From: Ferrovibrio sp046297895
Lineage (GTDB): Bacteria > Pseudomonadota > Alphaproteobacteria > Ferrovibrionales > Ferrovibrionaceae
DNA length: 64,000 nucleotides
Direction of reading: 5' to 3'
Assembly (NCBI RefSeq): GCF_046297895.1
Contig: NZ_JBKBHC010000006.1
Coordinates: 1-64,000, forward strand
A program made the position numbers and the translations under genes. Each line of letters begins with the position of its first letter. Positions within the stretch are counted from its first letter, which is position 1. The notes under the pieces were generated by a model. The model was given only the letters and a program-made list of their open reading frames with translations. It had not been told where the DNA came from and did not search any database. Shown one piece after another: positions 8,723-16,836 of the stretch.

Positions 8723-8745
8723 GGGTGGGGTGGGGGGTTGAAGGG
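8723..8745 (+). other. Potential G-quadruplex-forming sequence
   Basis: Runs of 3, 4, 6 and 3 Gs are separated by loops of 1, 1 and 5 bases. This satisfies the usual four-tract pattern. It lies eight bases before the ten Ns, so polymerase stalling here could explain the gap. Sequence quality next to the gap may be poor, so the exact run lengths are uncertain. Confidence 0.4.
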
Positions 8746-8753
8746 TGTGGAAG

Positions 8754-8763
8754 NNNNNNNNNN
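8754..8763. other. Assembly gap (10 Ns)
   Basis: Ten undefined bases. The round number suggests a placeholder and not a measured length. The gap falls between two paralogous binding-protein genes and next to homopolymer runs, so missing or collapsed DNA is possible here. Confidence 0.99.
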
Positions 8764-8813
8764 CGCCGCACCCCGCGCCCCCCCGCCCGGACCGGGCTGT
8801 CAGACCTGCGGCA

Positions 8814-10004
8814 TCACATCTTGCACTTGGATGCGTTCGGGTCTTCCAGGTTGTCGATGATCTTGCTGATCGTGCGGATGTCATACTCGGAGTCGGACAC
8901 CTTGTAGACTTCCTGCTGATAGATCGCGTGGATCGGGAAGTGGTTCTTGTTGAACTTGAACGGGCCGCGCACGGAGTCGAATTTCGCCGCCTCCAGTGCC
9001 TTGCGCACGGCATCCTTGTCCTTGATGTTGCCCTTCGTCGCGGCCACCGCAGAGGCGATCAGGTTCATCGCGTCATAGGACTGCGCGCCGTAGAAGGTCG
9101 GCGTGTCCTTGTGCTTCTTCTTGTAGTCGCCGACGAATTTCTGGTTGCTGGCATAGGGCAGGTCCGGTGCCCAGAACAGGCCGAAATAGGTATCCAGCGC
9201 CACGTCCTTCTGCAGCTTCAGCGTCACCGCGTCGATGGTGAACACGGAATAGAGCGGGATCTCCTTCTTCAGACCCGACTGGCTGTACTGCGTGTAGAAC
9301 TGCACGCCCCAGCGGCTGGGATAGAAGACATAGACCGCATCGGGCTTGGCGGCGCGGATCTTGGAAATCTCGGCCGAGAAGTCGAGCTGGTCGGGCCACT
9401 TGGTCATGTCCTGGCCGACGACCTGGCCCTTGAACGTGGCCTTCACGCCGTTGGCCATGTCCTGGCCGGCGGCATAGTTCGGCGCCACGATGTAGAGCTT
9501 TTTCACGCCCTTCTGGTTCAGCAGTTCGCCGACGCCCATCGGGTTCTGCTCGTTGGCCCAGGAGGCGGCGAAGAAATAGGGATTGCACTGCTCGCCGGCC
9601 AGCGGCGAGGGGCCGGCATTGGCGCTGATCAGGAAGGTCTTGCTGTCGACCACCGGCTTGTAGGAGGCCAGCAGTACGTTCGACCAGATGAAGCCGGCGA
9701 CGAAATCGACCTTGTCGCGCTGCAGCAGCTTTTCGGTCTTCTGCTTGCCGACCTCGGGCTTCTGCTCGTCATCCTCGTAGATGACCTCGACCGGGATGCC
9801 GCCCATCTTGCGGCCCATATGCTCCAGCGCCAGCTCGACGCTGTTTTTCATGTCCTGGCCATAGGCGGCATTCGGACCCGACAGCGTGGTGACGAAACCG
9901 ATCTTGATCTTCTTGGCAGCCTGCGCCTCAGCAGGCTGGGCGATCAGCGGCATTGCGGCGAATGCCAGCGCCGTGGTCATGCTGAGCAGCGTGGAAAATT
10001 TCAT
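8814..10004 (-). CDS. HAAT-family periplasmic substrate-binding protein 2
   Basis: 396 residues from ATG 10004 (GGGAGG ribosome-binding site upstream). A signal peptide ends near AQPAEAQA, then IKIGFVTTLSGPNAAYGQDMKNSVELAL, a Peripla_BP_6 receptor. It is a paralogue of the protein at 7262-8458 with the same CKM C-terminus. Differences gather around the middle (ALDTYFGLFWAPDLPY against ALDTYLTMTWGTDLPY) and in surface loops. The second receptor probably feeds the same LivHMGF permease with a related ligand. It has its own 343-base upstream region. Confidence 0.92.
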   Translation of the reverse strand: MKFSTLLSMTTALAFAAMPLIAQPAEAQAAKKIKIGFVTTLSGPNAAYGQDMKNSVELALEHMGRKMGGIPVEVIYEDDEQKPEVGKQKTEKLLQRDKVDFVAGFIWSNVLLASYKPVVDSKTFLISANAGPSPLAGEQCNPYFFAASWANEQNPMGVGELLNQKGVKKLYIVAPNYAAGQDMANGVKATFKGQVVGQDMTKWPDQLDFSAEISKIRAAKPDAVYVFYPSRWGVQFYTQYSQSGLKKEIPLYSVFTIDAVTLKLQKDVALDTYFGLFWAPDLPYASNQKFVGDYKKKHKDTPTFYGAQSYDAMNLIASAVAATKGNIKDKDAVRKALEAAKFDSVRGPFKFNKNHFPIHAIYQQEVYKVSDSEYDIRTISKIIDNLEDPNASKCKM

Positions 10005-10347
10005 GGTCGGGCCTCCCTCTCTTACCCTTGCCCGGCTCCCGGATGCATTCCGGGCTGCCGATATTGCTTTCATTGCCGGTCTGCCCGCCGGGTGGCGCGC
10101 ATGCCCCGGTACGCACTCTACTTCATGCCTCTCTCCGATGTCCCATGCGGCCTAAGTCACACGAGCGTCGTCAAAGGCTTATTGCGGCGCAACAGGAGAG
10201 GATGTCGATATGCAGCCTGAATAATAGTGCGCATATCGCACGACTCTGCTCGCGACGCCTCCCTTAATTCTTCTGTTCAAGCAGGTACTATAATGCCGGT
10301 TCGAAGCGTCGCAAGCATTATTCTGCATGTGAGGCAGCGTCCCGGAG
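10005..10347. other. 343-base intergenic region between ligase and binding-protein gene 2
   Basis: No credible gene on either strand. The content is less GC-rich than the flanks. It contains the nested inverted repeats at 10206-10241 and a TATAAT on the plus strand near 10289 that has no plus-strand gene behind it. It probably carries the promoter of the minus-strand binding-protein gene at 8814-10004, separate from the operon that ends at 10348. Confidence 0.6.
10206..10241. promoter_or_regulatory. Nested inverted repeats, possible operator
   Basis: CGATATGC (10206-10213) is repeated inverted as GCATATCG (10231-10238). Overlapping the right copy is a second palindrome, GTGCG-CATAT-CGCAC (10227-10241). 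The site lies about 200 bases before the start of binding-protein gene 2. The protein that might bind is unknown. Confidence 0.35.
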
Positions 10348-11976
10348 TCAATTCCGCTGGCGTAGTATGAAACGCTGCACCTTGCCGGTCTCGGTGCGCG
10401 GCAGGGCGTCGATGAATTCAACCGCACGGGGATATTTGTAGGGCGCGATCTCGGCCTTCACGAAATCCTGCAACAGCTTCGCCGTCTCCGGCCCGGCCTT
10501 GGTCTTGTCGCGCAGTACCACATAGGCCTTCACGATCTGGCCGCGTTCGGGGCAGGGGGCGCCGATCACGGCGCATTCCTGCACCAGCGGATGCAGCATC
10601 AGCACGGCCTCCACCTCGGGACCTGAGATGTTGTAGCCGGCCGAGATGATCATGTCGTCGGCGCGCGCCTGGTACCAGTAATAGCCGTCCTCGTCGCACA
10701 TGTAGGCGTCGCCGGTGAAATTCCAGCCATTCTGAACATAGGCCTTCTGGCGTTCCGGATTGTCGAGATAGCGACAGCCAACTGGCCCCCGGATCGCCAG
10801 CCGCCCCACCGTGCCGGGCGGCACGCGATTGCCGTCCCTGTCGAAGATCGCCGCTTCGTAGCCGGGGATCGGCTTGCCGGTGGCGCCGGGACGGATGCCG
10901 TCGCCTTCGGAGGTGATGAAGATGTGCAGAATCTCGGTGCCGCCCAGGCCGTCGATCAGTTTGACGCCGGTGGCGTCATACCAGCCCTGCCAGACCGGCA
11001 GCGGCAGGGTCTCGCCGGCCGAGACGCCTTTTTTCAGCGAGGATACATCGTAATCCTTCACCATGTCGGTCATCGCGCGATAGGCGGTCGGCGCGGTGAA
11101 CAGGATGGTGACCTTCTTCTCCTGAATCGTCTGCAGCATCTTCTGCGGATTATACTGCTCGACCAGCACGGTGCTGGCGCCCACGTGCATGGGAAAGGTG
11201 ACCAGCGCGCCAAGACCGAAGGTGAAGGCCAGCGGCGGCGATCCGGTGAAGATGTCGTCCTTGGTCGGCCGCAGCACATAGCGGTTGAAGGTGTCGCAGA
11301 TCGCCATCACGTCGCGATGGAAATGCATGCAGCCCTTGGCCGGCCCGGTGGTGCCCGAGGTGAAGGCGATCAGGCAGACATCGTCCCAGGCGGTGTCCAG
11401 CGTCTCGAATTCCGCCGGCTTGCCAGCCATCATGCTTTCCAGGGAATCCCCGCCATCCTCGTAGAAATAGACGGCGCGCTTCAGGTTCTTCGACTCTTTC
11501 AGCGTGGTTTCCATCTCGTCGCGCAGGCGCCAGTCGCAGATCGCCAATTCGATCTCGGCCTTCTCGGTCATGAAGGTGAGTTCGCGCCAGCGATAGAGCG
11601 GCATGGTCGCCACCGCGATGGCGCCAACCTTCATCACCGCGAACCAGCAGGCGACATACATCGGGTTGTTGGGCGAGCGCAGCAGCACGCGATTGCCCGG
11701 CTTCACGCCCAGGTCCTGCACCAGCACATGAGCGATGCGGTTGGCGGTTTCCAGCAGGCGGGAATAGGTCCAGATCTCGTCGTTGTAATAGATCACCGGA
11801 CGGCTGCCGTGGATGGCCGCCTGCTTGTCCAGCAGCTCGCGGGCGCAGTTCATCCGTTTCGGATAGGCTTTCAGTTCCGGCAGGGTATCCCACAGCATCA
11901 CCGGCCACTGGTCCTGCGGCGGCAGATGGTCGCGGGCAAACGTGTCGACATGAGCAGATGGCTCGAACCTATGCAT
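10348..11976 (-). CDS. Benzoate/2-aminobenzoate-type CoA ligase (AMP-forming)
   Basis: 542 residues starting MHRFEPSAHVDTFARDHLPP at ATG 11976, overlapping the upstream stop by 8 bases. Adenylate-forming enzyme with the phosphate-binding loop FTSGTTGPAKGCMHFHRD, the GGTEILHIF motif, the TGDAYMCDEDGYYWYQARADD motif and the C-terminal lysine in PRTETGKVQRF. The N-terminus and the GGTEILH segment resemble the 2-aminobenzoate-CoA / benzoate-CoA ligase group. It activates an aromatic acid to its CoA ester, the entry step for the operon to its right. The exact acid cannot be told from sequence. Confidence 0.87.
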   Translation of the reverse strand: MHRFEPSAHVDTFARDHLPPQDQWPVMLWDTLPELKAYPKRMNCARELLDKQAAIHGSRPVIYYNDEIWTYSRLLETANRIAHVLVQDLGVKPGNRVLLRSPNNPMYVACWFAVMKVGAIAVATMPLYRWRELTFMTEKAEIELAICDWRLRDEMETTLKESKNLKRAVYFYEDGGDSLESMMAGKPAEFETLDTAWDDVCLIAFTSGTTGPAKGCMHFHRDVMAICDTFNRYVLRPTKDDIFTGSPPLAFTFGLGALVTFPMHVGASTVLVEQYNPQKMLQTIQEKKVTILFTAPTAYRAMTDMVKDYDVSSLKKGVSAGETLPLPVWQGWYDATGVKLIDGLGGTEILHIFITSEGDGIRPGATGKPIPGYEAAIFDRDGNRVPPGTVGRLAIRGPVGCRYLDNPERQKAYVQNGWNFTGDAYMCDEDGYYWYQARADDMIISAGYNISGPEVEAVLMLHPLVQECAVIGAPCPERGQIVKAYVVLRDKTKAGPETAKLLQDFVKAEIAPYKYPRAVEFIDALPRTETGKVQRFILRQRN

Positions 11977-13441
11977 GATGCACCTCGGAAAGGGGAGAGG
12001 CGGGTCCGGCGATCGGGACGGGAAGGTCGATGCGCACCGCATCTGACGGCGGTGTCGCGCGTCCGGCCGCATCATGGGCGCGGACGTAATAGGTATAGCG
12101 CAGGCCGCCCAGCACGGTCTTGTCGGTGTGCTTGGTCGACTTCACGGCTTCGGTGACGCGGGCGGCGCCGTCATCCTCGGCACGATAGACGTTGTAGCCG
12201 GCAATCGGTGCGGCGCCGGCCTCGGCCTTTTTCCAGCTCAGTTTCACCATGCCACGCTCGACGGTTGCGGCAAGTGCCGCGCCGCCTTCGGGCCAGCGCG
12301 GTCCAAGGCCGTCGGTGGCATCGGGCGGTGCCTGGTTCACGCCCTTGGGCCAGAGGAAGCAGGTCACTTCCTTGAAATTCTCGTCGAGCTGCTTGCAGAC
12401 GTTGCAGTAGATGCAGCGCACGATCTGGTCGGCGCGGCCCTGTGCCACCTTCTTCGGCCAGTCGGGATCGGCCAGCAACTGCCGCGCCATGCCGATCATG
12501 TCGGCCTGGCCATTTTGCAGAAGGGATTCTGCATCTGTAGGATCACTGATCTTGCCGACCGATATCACCGGCACGGTGTAGCCCTTGGCGTTGATATACT
12601 GCTTCACGCTGGCTGCCAGATGGGCGTGCGGCAGGGGCGGATACCAGTCGCCGGGCATGCAGCGGTCGCCGGAATAGCCGGTATAGGGATAAAGCGGTTG
12701 GCCCTCGCGATGCACCGCATCCTCGAACTTGCCGCCGACCGAAAGCGAGATGTAATCCACGCCGAGCTGTGCCATGCGCAGCGCGATCAGCTTGGCATCC
12801 TCCACGGTGTAGCCTTCCTTGATCGCTTCCTCGGCCAGGAAGCGCACGCCCACGGTCCAGTCGCTGCCGACATATTTGCGCACGCTGGCCATCACGCGGC
12901 CAAACATGGCCAGCCGGCCTTCCAGCGTGCGGCCATCGTAGTCGTCGCGGCGCGGATTGCGGCGCGAGAGAAAGGACGACAGCGTATAGGCATGGGCGGA
13001 ATGCAGCTCGACGCCGTCATAGCCGGCCTGGCGCGCACGCGCGGCCGCCTGGCCGAACTGTTCGATGATGCGTTCGATGTCTTCCGTTGAAAGCGAGTCG
13101 ATGGTCTGGCGCCAGCCCGAGCGCGCCACCTTCAGGAAATGGATGATCTGCGGCACCACCTTGGAATCCGAGGCCGCATGCACCTGGTTCACCAGCTCGC
13201 GGTGGCCGGGGATGAATTCGTCGTCGGACAGCCGCAGCAGCGGGCCGGACTTGTTGGAATGCACCGCCGTGGCTTCCACTACGATCAGGCCGACATTGCC
13301 CCGGGCGTAGCGCACGTAGCGGTCGATGATCGGCTGATTGACGAAGCCGTCCTCGCCCGACAGCCGCGTCACCATCGCCGGCACCGCAATGCGGTTGGGC
13401 AGGGTGGTCCCGTTCAGCCGGAGCGGTTCGAGAATCTTCAT
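11969..13441 (-). CDS. Old Yellow Enzyme-like NADH:flavin oxidoreductase fused to Fn3-like domain
   Basis: 490 residues. Residues 1-335 form the FMN-binding TIM barrel of the OYE / 2-enoate reductase group, with HSAHAY (147-152), the usual H-x-x-H substrate ligands, and FLSRRNPRRDDYDG. Cysteines 343, 346, 349 and 361 (C-x2-C-x2-C-x11-C) resemble the 4Fe-4S site of 2-enoate and 2,4-dienoyl-CoA reductases, where the second gap is usually three residues. The second FAD/NAD(P) half of those enzymes is absent. Residues about 388-472 instead resemble a fibronectin type III domain (VKLSWKKAE, IAGYNVYRA, YTYYVRAHDAAG). It lies between acyl-CoA dehydrogenase and ligase genes, so it probably reduces an unsaturated ring-derived CoA ester. 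Confidence 0.85.
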   Translation of the reverse strand: MKILEPLRLNGTTLPNRIAVPAMVTRLSGEDGFVNQPIIDRYVRYARGNVGLIVVEATAVHSNKSGPLLRLSDDEFIPGHRELVNQVHAASDSKVVPQIIHFLKVARSGWRQTIDSLSTEDIERIIEQFGQAAARARQAGYDGVELHSAHAYTLSSFLSRRNPRRDDYDGRTLEGRLAMFGRVMASVRKYVGSDWTVGVRFLAEEAIKEGYTVEDAKLIALRMAQLGVDYISLSVGGKFEDAVHREGQPLYPYTGYSGDRCMPGDWYPPLPHAHLAASVKQYINAKGYTVPVISVGKISDPTDAESLLQNGQADMIGMARQLLADPDWPKKVAQGRADQIVRCIYCNVCKQLDENFKEVTCFLWPKGVNQAPPDATDGLGPRWPEGGAALAATVERGMVKLSWKKAEAGAAPIAGYNVYRAEDDGAARVTEAVKSTKHTDKTVLGGLRYTYYVRAHDAAGRATPPSDAVRIDLPVPIAGPASPLSEVHHA

Positions 13442-14637
13442 GCCCGGTTACCCGCGTCCTGCGTCTTCTCGCCGGCCCAGGCGGCATAGGTCTGGCCGGC
13501 GATCACCAGCTTGTTGATTTCGGTGGTGCCTTCGTAGATGCGCAATGCCCGCACCTCGCGATACAGGCTTTCCACCATGTTGCCCCTGGTCACGCCCAGG
13601 CCGCCCCAGAGCTGCACGGCGGCGTCGATCACGCGTTGGGCGGCCTCGGTGGCATACATCTTGGCCATCGAGGCTTCGCGGGTGACGCGGGCGGCACCCA
13701 TGTCCTTGGTCCAGGCGGCGCGGTAGATCAGCAGGGCCGATGCGTCGATCTCGGTGGCCATGTCGGCGATCTTGGCCTGGGTAAGCTGGTAATCGGCGAG
13801 TTTCTGGTTGAAGACGCGGCGTTCGTGCACGCGGAAAAGCGCCTCGTCCAGCGCCCGCTTGGCAAAGCCGAGCGCGGCTGCGCCGACGGTGGAGCGGAAG
13901 ACGTCGAGATTGCTCATGGCGATCTTGAAGCCATCGCCCGGCTGGCCGATCAGGTTGCCGGCCGGCACCACGCAATCCCTGAATTCCAGGCGGCCAAGCG
14001 GATGCGGCGCGATCACGTCGATGCGTTCGGGCACGCTGAAGCCCGGCGTGCCGGCCTCGACGACAAAAACTGCCAGCCCCTTGGCGCCAGGTGCGTCACC
14101 AAGGCGGGCGACGACCGTATACTGGTCGGCAATGCCGCCATTGGAAATCCAGGTCTTCACGCCGTTCAGGCGATAGCCCTGACCGTCCGGAACGGCCACG
14201 GTGCTGACATTGGCCACATCCGAGCCGGCATCGGGTTCCGACATGGCCAGCGCCGCGATCCTGTCGCCGCGCGCCACGCCGGGTAGCCAGCGCTGTTTCT
14301 GCTCAGGCGTGCCGAACAGGCTGATCGGCCCCGAACCTAGGCCCTGCATGACGAAGGCGAAATCGGCCAGGCCGTGGTGATAGGCGAGAATCTCGCGCGC
14401 CAGGGCCAGCGAACGCACTTCCAGCTTGTCCAGCGTGCCGCCGCCATCCTTGGGCACGGTCAGGCCGAGGAAGCCGTCGCGGCCGAGTTGCTTCACGAAG
14501 CCGCGGCAGACCGCGTCGATGTCTTCGTGCTCGTCGTGATGGGCGGCATGCTGCTTCGCCCAGGCCTGCAGGTTCTTGGCCAGCAGGCGGTGGCGGTCTT
14601 CGAAGAATGGCCAGGCAAGATAGCTGGTATCGGCCAT
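13438..14637 (-). CDS. Acyl-CoA dehydrogenase
   Basis: 399 residues of the FAD-dependent acyl-CoA dehydrogenase family. It has LAMSEPDAGSD (flavin/substrate binding), WISNGG, and near the C-terminus LRIYEGTTEINKLVI, where the Glu of YEGT is the usual catalytic base. The gene starts one base after the upstream hydratase gene ends and its stop overlaps the next start (ATGA). It probably introduces a double bond into an alicyclic or ring-cleaved acyl-CoA made by the pathway. Electron transfer flavoprotein genes are not in the window. Confidence 0.92.
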   Translation of the reverse strand: MADTSYLAWPFFEDRHRLLAKNLQAWAKQHAAHHDEHEDIDAVCRGFVKQLGRDGFLGLTVPKDGGGTLDKLEVRSLALAREILAYHHGLADFAFVMQGLGSGPISLFGTPEQKQRWLPGVARGDRIAALAMSEPDAGSDVANVSTVAVPDGQGYRLNGVKTWISNGGIADQYTVVARLGDAPGAKGLAVFVVEAGTPGFSVPERIDVIAPHPLGRLEFRDCVVPAGNLIGQPGDGFKIAMSNLDVFRSTVGAAALGFAKRALDEALFRVHERRVFNQKLADYQLTQAKIADMATEIDASALLIYRAAWTKDMGAARVTREASMAKMYATEAAQRVIDAAVQLWGGLGVTRGNMVESLYREVRALRIYEGTTEINKLVIAGQTYAAWAGEKTQDAGNRA

Positions 14638-14638
14638 C

Positions 14639-15481
14639 TCAGTTGCCCTCGAAGACGGGTTTCTGCTTCGCTACGAAGGCATGGTAGGCGCGGGCGAAAT
14701 CCTGCGTCTGCATGCAGATCGCCTGCGCCTGGGCCTCGGCCTCGATGGCGGCATCCAGGTCCATCGACCATTCCTGGTGCAGGCAGGTCTTGGTGATGCC
14801 ATGGGCGAAGGTGGGGCCGTCGGCCAGCTCCTTCGCCAGCGCCTGGGCCTCTGCCAGCATCTGCTCGGGCGCGACGAGGCGATTGTAGAAGCCCCAGCGC
14901 TCGCCTTCCTCGGCACTCATGCTGCGGCCGGTATAGAGCAGTTCGGCAGCGCGGCCCGAGCCGATGATGCGCGGCAGGATGTTGCAGGCGCCCATATCGG
15001 CGCCGGCCAGGCCAACGCGGGTGAACAGGAAGGCGGTCTTGGTGCGCGGGGTGCCGATGCGCAGGTCGGAGGCCATGGCGAGGATCGCGCCGGCGCCGGC
15101 GCAGACGCCATCCACGGCGGCGATCACCGGCTGCGGGCAGTGCCGCATCGCCTTCACCAGGTCGCCGGTCATGCGGGTGAAGGCCAGCAGGCCGGCCATG
15201 TCGCCGGAGTCCTTCATCTTCACCAGCGGGCCGATGATCTCGTGCACGTCGCCGCCGGAGCAGAAATTGCCGCCCTCGCCGGTGATCACCACCGTTTTCA
15301 CGTCAGCGACGTAATTCAGGGCGCGGAAGGTGTCGCGCAGCTCGGCATAGGAGTCGAAGGTGAGCGGATTCTTGCGCTCGGGCCGGTTCAGCGTGACGGT
15401 GGCGACCTTGCCCTCGACCGACCAGCCGAAATGCCTCGGTTTGAAATCCTTCGCCAGCCTGCTCACGCCCAACGTGCTCAT
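14639..15481 (-). CDS. Enoyl-CoA hydratase family protein
   Basis: 280 residues of the crotonase superfamily, with VATVTLNRPERKNPLTF, the oxyanion segment GEGGNFCSGGDVHEI and the second-half motif DGVCAGAGAILAMASDLRIG. It is longer than simple hydratases, with an N-terminal 15-residue addition. Its start overlaps the marR stop (ATGA). It hydrates or isomerises a pathway CoA ester. This kind of hydratase recurs beside aryl-CoA ligases and acyl-CoA dehydrogenases in aromatic-CoA clusters. Substrate unknown. Confidence 0.9.
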   Translation of the reverse strand: MSTLGVSRLAKDFKPRHFGWSVEGKVATVTLNRPERKNPLTFDSYAELRDTFRALNYVADVKTVVITGEGGNFCSGGDVHEIIGPLVKMKDSGDMAGLLAFTRMTGDLVKAMRHCPQPVIAAVDGVCAGAGAILAMASDLRIGTPRTKTAFLFTRVGLAGADMGACNILPRIIGSGRAAELLYTGRSMSAEEGERWGFYNRLVAPEQMLAEAQALAKELADGPTFAHGITKTCLHQEWSMDLDAAIEAEAQAQAICMQTQDFARAYHAFVAKQKPVFEGN

Positions 15482-16005
15482 ACCTTGTCTCCCTTATCCG
15501 GTTCGACGGCGTTCTGGTGCACCGACTGTTTCAGCTTGCCCAGAAGCTGGAAAAGCTGCTGCATGTCCTGGCGGTTCAGGCCCGCCATCATCGCGTCGAT
15601 CCAGCCCTCATGTTCCGGTGTCATGGCGTCGAAAGCCTTCTTGCCAGCCGGGGTCAGGCTGACATGGCTGGAGCGGCGGTCGCGCACAGACGGTGTGCGC
15701 TTGACCAGTCCTTCCTCGACCAGCCGGTCGGTCAGGCCGGTGATATTGCCGTTCGACACCATCATGCGGGCCGACAACTCGCTCATGGTGAGGCCATCGG
15801 GCGCCCGATCAAGCTGGGCCAGCAGGTCGAAGCGGGGCAGGGTGGTGTCAAACCGTTCGCGCAGGGCGGTGCGCACATTCTGCTCGATCAGGCTGGAGCA
15901 GGTGAGCAGGCGCAGCCACAGCCGCAGTTCCAGCTTGTCGTCGCGGGTTGCCGCAGTCTCGCGGTCGTTCGCCGGCGCGGGCGTGGGCTGGCGCAGTTCG
16001 CTCAT
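15478..16005 (-). CDS. MarR-family regulator of the aromatic-CoA operon
   Basis: 175 residues from ATG 16005, overlapping the SDR stop (ATGA). The winged helix runs through LTMSELSARMMVSNGNITGLTDRLVEEGLVKR with the wing SVRDRRSSHVSLTPAGKKAF. MarR proteins inside aromatic-CoA operons, such as CouR and BadR, sense pathway CoA esters or acids and bind AT-rich palindromes. A perfect one sits upstream of this operon at 16837-16858 and a near copy before the transporter genes at 8563-8582. Autoregulation is therefore likely, but inferred. Confidence 0.9.
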   Translation of the reverse strand: MSELRQPTPAPANDRETAATRDDKLELRLWLRLLTCSSLIEQNVRTALRERFDTTLPRFDLLAQLDRAPDGLTMSELSARMMVSNGNITGLTDRLVEEGLVKRTPSVRDRRSSHVSLTPAGKKAFDAMTPEHEGWIDAMMAGLNRQDMQQLFQLLGKLKQSVHQNAVEPDKGDKV

Positions 16006-16820
16006 GGCATCACCTCTCCCCCGGCAATCGCAATGCATTGTCCGGTCACGGACCCGGCGGCATCGCCGGCCAGCCACAGCACGGCATCGGCCACTTCCTC
16101 CGGCTGGATCAGGCGGCCCTGCGGGTTGCTTTTCGCCAGCTCGGCCCGTGCCTCTTCGGCGCTGCGGCCGGTTTTCCGCACGATGGTATCGATGGTCGCG
16201 GCCGTCATCTCGGTATCGACATAGCCGGGGCAGACCGCATTCACCGTGATGCCCTGGCTGGCGTATTCGCGCGCCAGCGCGCGGGTCAGGCCCACCACGC
16301 CATGCTTGGCGGCCACATAGGCGGCGACATAGGCATAGCCGGTCAGCCCCGCCGTTGAAGCAATGTTGACGATGCGGCCCTGCTTGCGGGCCAGCATGCC
16401 GCCGATCGCAGCGCGGGTGACGTGGAACACGCTGGAGAGATTGACGGCCAGCATCTGATCCCAATGCTCGCTCGCCATCTTGGCGAAAGGCTGGCTGGCG
16501 CCATAGCCCGCATTGTTCACCAGCACGTCCAGGGGGCCCTGGGCTGCGATGGCCAGTTCGACGATCCTGGCGGCAGCGGCGGGGTCGGTGAGATCGGCCA
16601 CGAAAGCCGCATGTCGGCCCGCAAGAGCGGTGCGGCGCTGTTCAAGCAGGTTGGCATCGCGGCCGCAGAGCGAGAGTATCGCCCCCTGGGCGGCGAAGGC
16701 CCGGGCGACGGCCCAGCCGATGCCGCGGCTTGCGCCGGTCACCAGCACATGCCGGCCGGCAAAGGCCGTCGTCATGCGCGGCTGCTCAGTCTGTGTGCCG
16801 TCCCGCGGTTGTGCCGTCAC
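16002..16820 (-). CDS. Short-chain dehydrogenase/reductase
   Basis: 272 residues if started at GTG 16820, which has GGGAGGG five bases upstream; ATG 16775 (257 residues) is the alternative. Rossmann motif TGASRGIGWAVA, NNAG (in LVNNAGYGAS), catalytic Ser in IASTAG and the YVAAKHG Tyr-x3-Lys pair are intact. It is a classical NAD(P)-dependent SDR, likely a 3-hydroxyacyl-CoA or alicyclic alcohol dehydrogenase in the pathway. First gene of the six-gene operon SDR-marR-hydratase-dehydrogenase-OYE-ligase. Confidence 0.9.
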   Translation of the reverse strand: MTAQPRDGTQTEQPRMTTAFAGRHVLVTGASRGIGWAVARAFAAQGAILSLCGRDANLLEQRRTALAGRHAAFVADLTDPAAAARIVELAIAAQGPLDVLVNNAGYGASQPFAKMASEHWDQMLAVNLSSVFHVTRAAIGGMLARKQGRIVNIASTAGLTGYAYVAAYVAAKHGVVGLTRALAREYASQGITVNAVCPGYVDTEMTAATIDTIVRKTGRSAEEARAELAKSNPQGRLIQPEEVADAVLWLAGDAAGSVTGQCIAIAGGEVMP

Positions 16821-16836
16821 GCCAACCCTCCCGAAT

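Larger units (their letters stand above)
8459..8813. other. 355-base intergenic stretch with assembly gap and low-complexity DNA
   Basis: No gene is seen. It holds an AT-rich palindrome at 8563-8582, a run of nine Cs at 8675-8683, a G-rich stretch at 8723-8745 and ten Ns at 8754-8763, followed by more C-runs. The sequence on both sides of the Ns is probably contig-edge quality. The stretch separates two closely similar binding-protein genes, a classic place for assembly trouble. Confidence 0.9.

Noticed and set aside
15478..16464. A 328-residue MarR protein starting at 16464
   Set aside because: The N-terminal half is the SDR gene read in another frame; ATG 16005 with an ATGA overlap gives a normal MarR length.
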